Positions 4,103 through 5,657 of a stretch of 5,657 nt of DNA are shown one piece after another; the first letter of the stretch is position 1, and every line of letters begins with the position of its first letter. Made by a program: the position numbers and the translations under genes. The notes below the pieces were generated by a model, which was given only the letters and a program-made list of their open reading frames with translations, was not told where the DNA came from and ran no database searches. Source of the DNA: Peptococcaceae bacterium (GTDB lineage Bacteria; Bacillota; DSM-12270; Thermacetogeniales; Thermacetogeniaceae); the NCBI GenBank assembly GCA_003160265.1, contig PLQY01000052.1:1-5657 (forward strand), written 5' to 3'.

Positions 4103-5657
4103 ATGAAACAGCCTATCAAGGTTTTGATTGTCGAGGATACAGAAGACGATGCGGTCCTGTTGATCAGCGCATTACAGCGCGGTGGCTATGAACCGTTTTA
4201 TGAAGTAGTTGATACCCCCGAGGCAATGGCTGACGCCCTCGACCGGCAGGTATGGGATCTCGTGATCTCGGATTACTCGATGCCATGCTTTAGCGGCCTT
4301 GGTGCCTTGAAGCTGTTGCAGGAAAAAGACCCCGACCTTTCCTTCATCCTCCTGACCGGTCAGGTCGGCGAGGAAACCGCAGTGGAAGCCATGCAAGCCG
4401 GCGCTAACGACTACATACTTAAGAGCAACCGGGCCAGGCTCATTCCCGCCGTCGAACGGGAGCTGCGCGATACCCAGGCCAGGCGCAAGAACAGGCAGAA
4501 CGAGCAAGCGCTGCGGGAAAGCCGTGAACGCTATCGCCTGATCGTGGAAACCGCAAATGAGGGGATCTGGCAGGTTGACGAGAAAAGCAGGACGACCTTT
4601 GTCAATAAGAAAATGTCCGAGATGCTTGGCTACACTATTGATGAGATTATGGGGCAGAAGCCTTACGAATTCATGAATGATGAATGGGGCAAGGTTGCCG
4701 AAGCCGACATGCGGCGGCGTAGCCAGAGAATCAGGGGGGAATCTGAATATAAGTTCCAGCGCAAAGACGGAACGGATCTGTGGGTTCTCGTCAGTAATTC
4801 TCCTATCTTTCGAGATAATGGCAACTATGCGGGATCTATCGGCATGTATAACGACATCACCGAGCGTAAACAGGCAGAAAAAGAGCTTCGAGAGGGCGAG
4901 GAGAGGCTCAGCCTGCTGTTCGATAGCTCGCAGGACGCCATCATGACCATTGCACCGCCTTCGTGGAAGTTCACCTCGGCCAACCCGGCGACATTGAAGA
5001 TGTTCGGGGCTAAAGATGCAGCGGAGTTCACCGCACTGGGGCCGTGGGATGTATCTCCCGAACAGCAGTCCGACGGCTGCCCCTCGGCCGACAGAGCCAA
5101 GGAGATGATCGAGACGGCCCTGCGCGAGGGTTCCCACTTCTTCGAAAGGACGCACCGGCGGCTGGACGGCGCGGACTTCCCCGCCAGCGTGCTGCTTACC
5201 AGGGTCGAGATAGCCGGTCAGGTATTGATCCAGGCCACCGTGCGCGACATCACCGCCCAGAAGCAGGCCGAGGATGCGTTGCGGGAGAGCGAGGAGAGGC
5301 ACCGCCACCTGATCGAGAACAGCCATGACATCATCTATACGCTCACCCCGGATGGGGTATTCACCTTCGTTTCCCCTGCCTGGACGGAGCTACTCGGGCA
5401 CCCGGTAACCCAGGTAGTTGGACAACCATTCCAGCCATTCGTCCATGCGGATGATGTGGCGGGGTGCCTGGACTATCTGCAGACAGTAATCGAGACGGGA
5501 CAGCGACAAGCGAACGTCGAGTACCGCGTGCGGCAAACTGACGGGTCCTGGCGCTGGCACACCACAAATGGTGGTCCTTTATGGGACAAGGCTGGCACAA
5601 TCATCGGTTTTGAGGGCATTTCCAGGGACATCACCGAGCGCAAGCAGGCGGAGGATG
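4103..5657 (+). CDS. Response-regulator receiver protein with at least three PAS domains (3' end outside window)
   Basis: The 518 codons visible are open to the window edge. Residues about 4-122 form a CheY-like receiver domain: acidic pair Glu11-Asp12, phosphoacceptor Asp57 (ISDYSMP), switch Thr85 (LLTG) and Lys107. All key residues are present, so it should accept a phosphoryl group from a histidine kinase. A charged helix (about 123-143) leads into PAS 1 (about 144-255), PAS 2 (about 265-386) and PAS 3 (about 397-514). Each PAS ends in a DIT(E/A)-x-KQAE motif (251, 382, 509), and the linkers after PAS 1 and PAS 2 continue LRE-x-EER. There is no transmembrane segment or signal peptide, so it is a cytoplasmic sensor. 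The output domain (histidine kinase, GGDEF, HD-GYP or HTH) lies beyond the window and cannot be named. PAS ligands cannot be read from sequence. A 384-codon open frame on the opposite strand is a shadow. Confidence 0.9.
   Translation, partial: MKQPIKVLIVEDTEDDAVLLISALQRGGYEPFYEVVDTPEAMADALDRQVWDLVISDYSMPCFSGLGALKLLQEKDPDLSFILLTGQVGEETAVEAMQAGANDYILKSNRARLIPAVERELRDTQARRKNRQNEQALRESRERYRLIVETANEGIWQVDEKSRTTFVNKKMSEMLGYTIDEIMGQKPYEFMNDEWGKVAEADMRRRSQRIRGESEYKFQRKDGTDLWVLVSNSPIFRDNGNYAGSIGMYNDITERKQAEKELREGEERLSLLFDSSQDAIMTIAPPSWKFTSANPATLKMFGAKDAAEFTALGPWDVSPEQQSDGCPSADRAKEMIETALREGSHFFERTHRRLDGADFPASVLLTRVEIAGQVLIQATVRDITAQKQAEDALRESEERHRHLIENSHDIIYTLTPDGVFTFVSPAWTELLGHPVTQVVGQPFQPFVHADDVAGCLDYLQTVIETGQRQANVEYRVRQTDGSWRWHTTNGGPLWDKAGTIIGFEGISRDITERKQAED

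Noticed and set aside
4172..5326. Open reading frame of 384 codons on the minus strand
   Set aside because: It lies entirely opposite the REC-PAS gene, whose protein shows clear domains and catalytic residues. The minus-strand peptide has no recognisable family, and such long shadows are common opposite GC-rich genes.

Overview
The window looks like chromosomal DNA of an anaerobic, moderate-GC Firmicute, most plausibly of the Desulfotomaculum/Pelotomaculum type. This rests on a YlbF-family protein with a C-terminal cysteine cluster, strong GGAGG-type ribosome binding sites, a stand-alone HyuA-type ATPase and a REC-multi-PAS signalling protein. The taxonomic guess comes from gene content only; no rRNA or other marker is present.

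All supported genes are on the + strand. Bases 1-113 hold a 13-bp imperfect hairpin and a 26-bp direct repeat in two copies. A YlbF/RicF-like gene follows (156-536), with a probable TTG start that a well-placed GGAGGTG selects. A 256-base gap (537-792) contains several consecutive hairpins, the last of which would cover the ribosome binding site of the next gene. That gene (793-2481) is a complete hydantoinase/oxoprolinase-family ATPase of 562 residues.

The most interesting spot is directly after it. An ATG at 2474 overlaps the ATPase stop, has its own ribosome binding site, and reads MRKTGLVFFPTFD, then TGA, then AIAPTHPER in the same frame. This looks like the N-terminus of a histone-deacetylase-family (AcuC-like) protein whose Trp codon has become TGA and whose remainder is gone. 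The remnant runs straight into a different block: a TATAAT box, a hairpin and a complete ACMSD/gamma-resorcylate-decarboxylase-like amidohydrolase gene (2622-3647). I read this as an old ATPase-deacetylase operon that lost its second gene and acquired the amidohydrolase cassette in its place.

The amidohydrolase is followed by a clear intrinsic terminator (3763-3791). Next come a second long hairpin that is a good terminator only for the minus strand, a compact pair of hairpins that may be part of a dispersed repeat, and an AT-rich leader. The last gene (4103 to the window edge) encodes a receiver domain followed by at least three PAS domains and is cut off before its output domain. Apart from the proposed former coupling of ATPase and deacetylase, the genes do not form an obvious single pathway.
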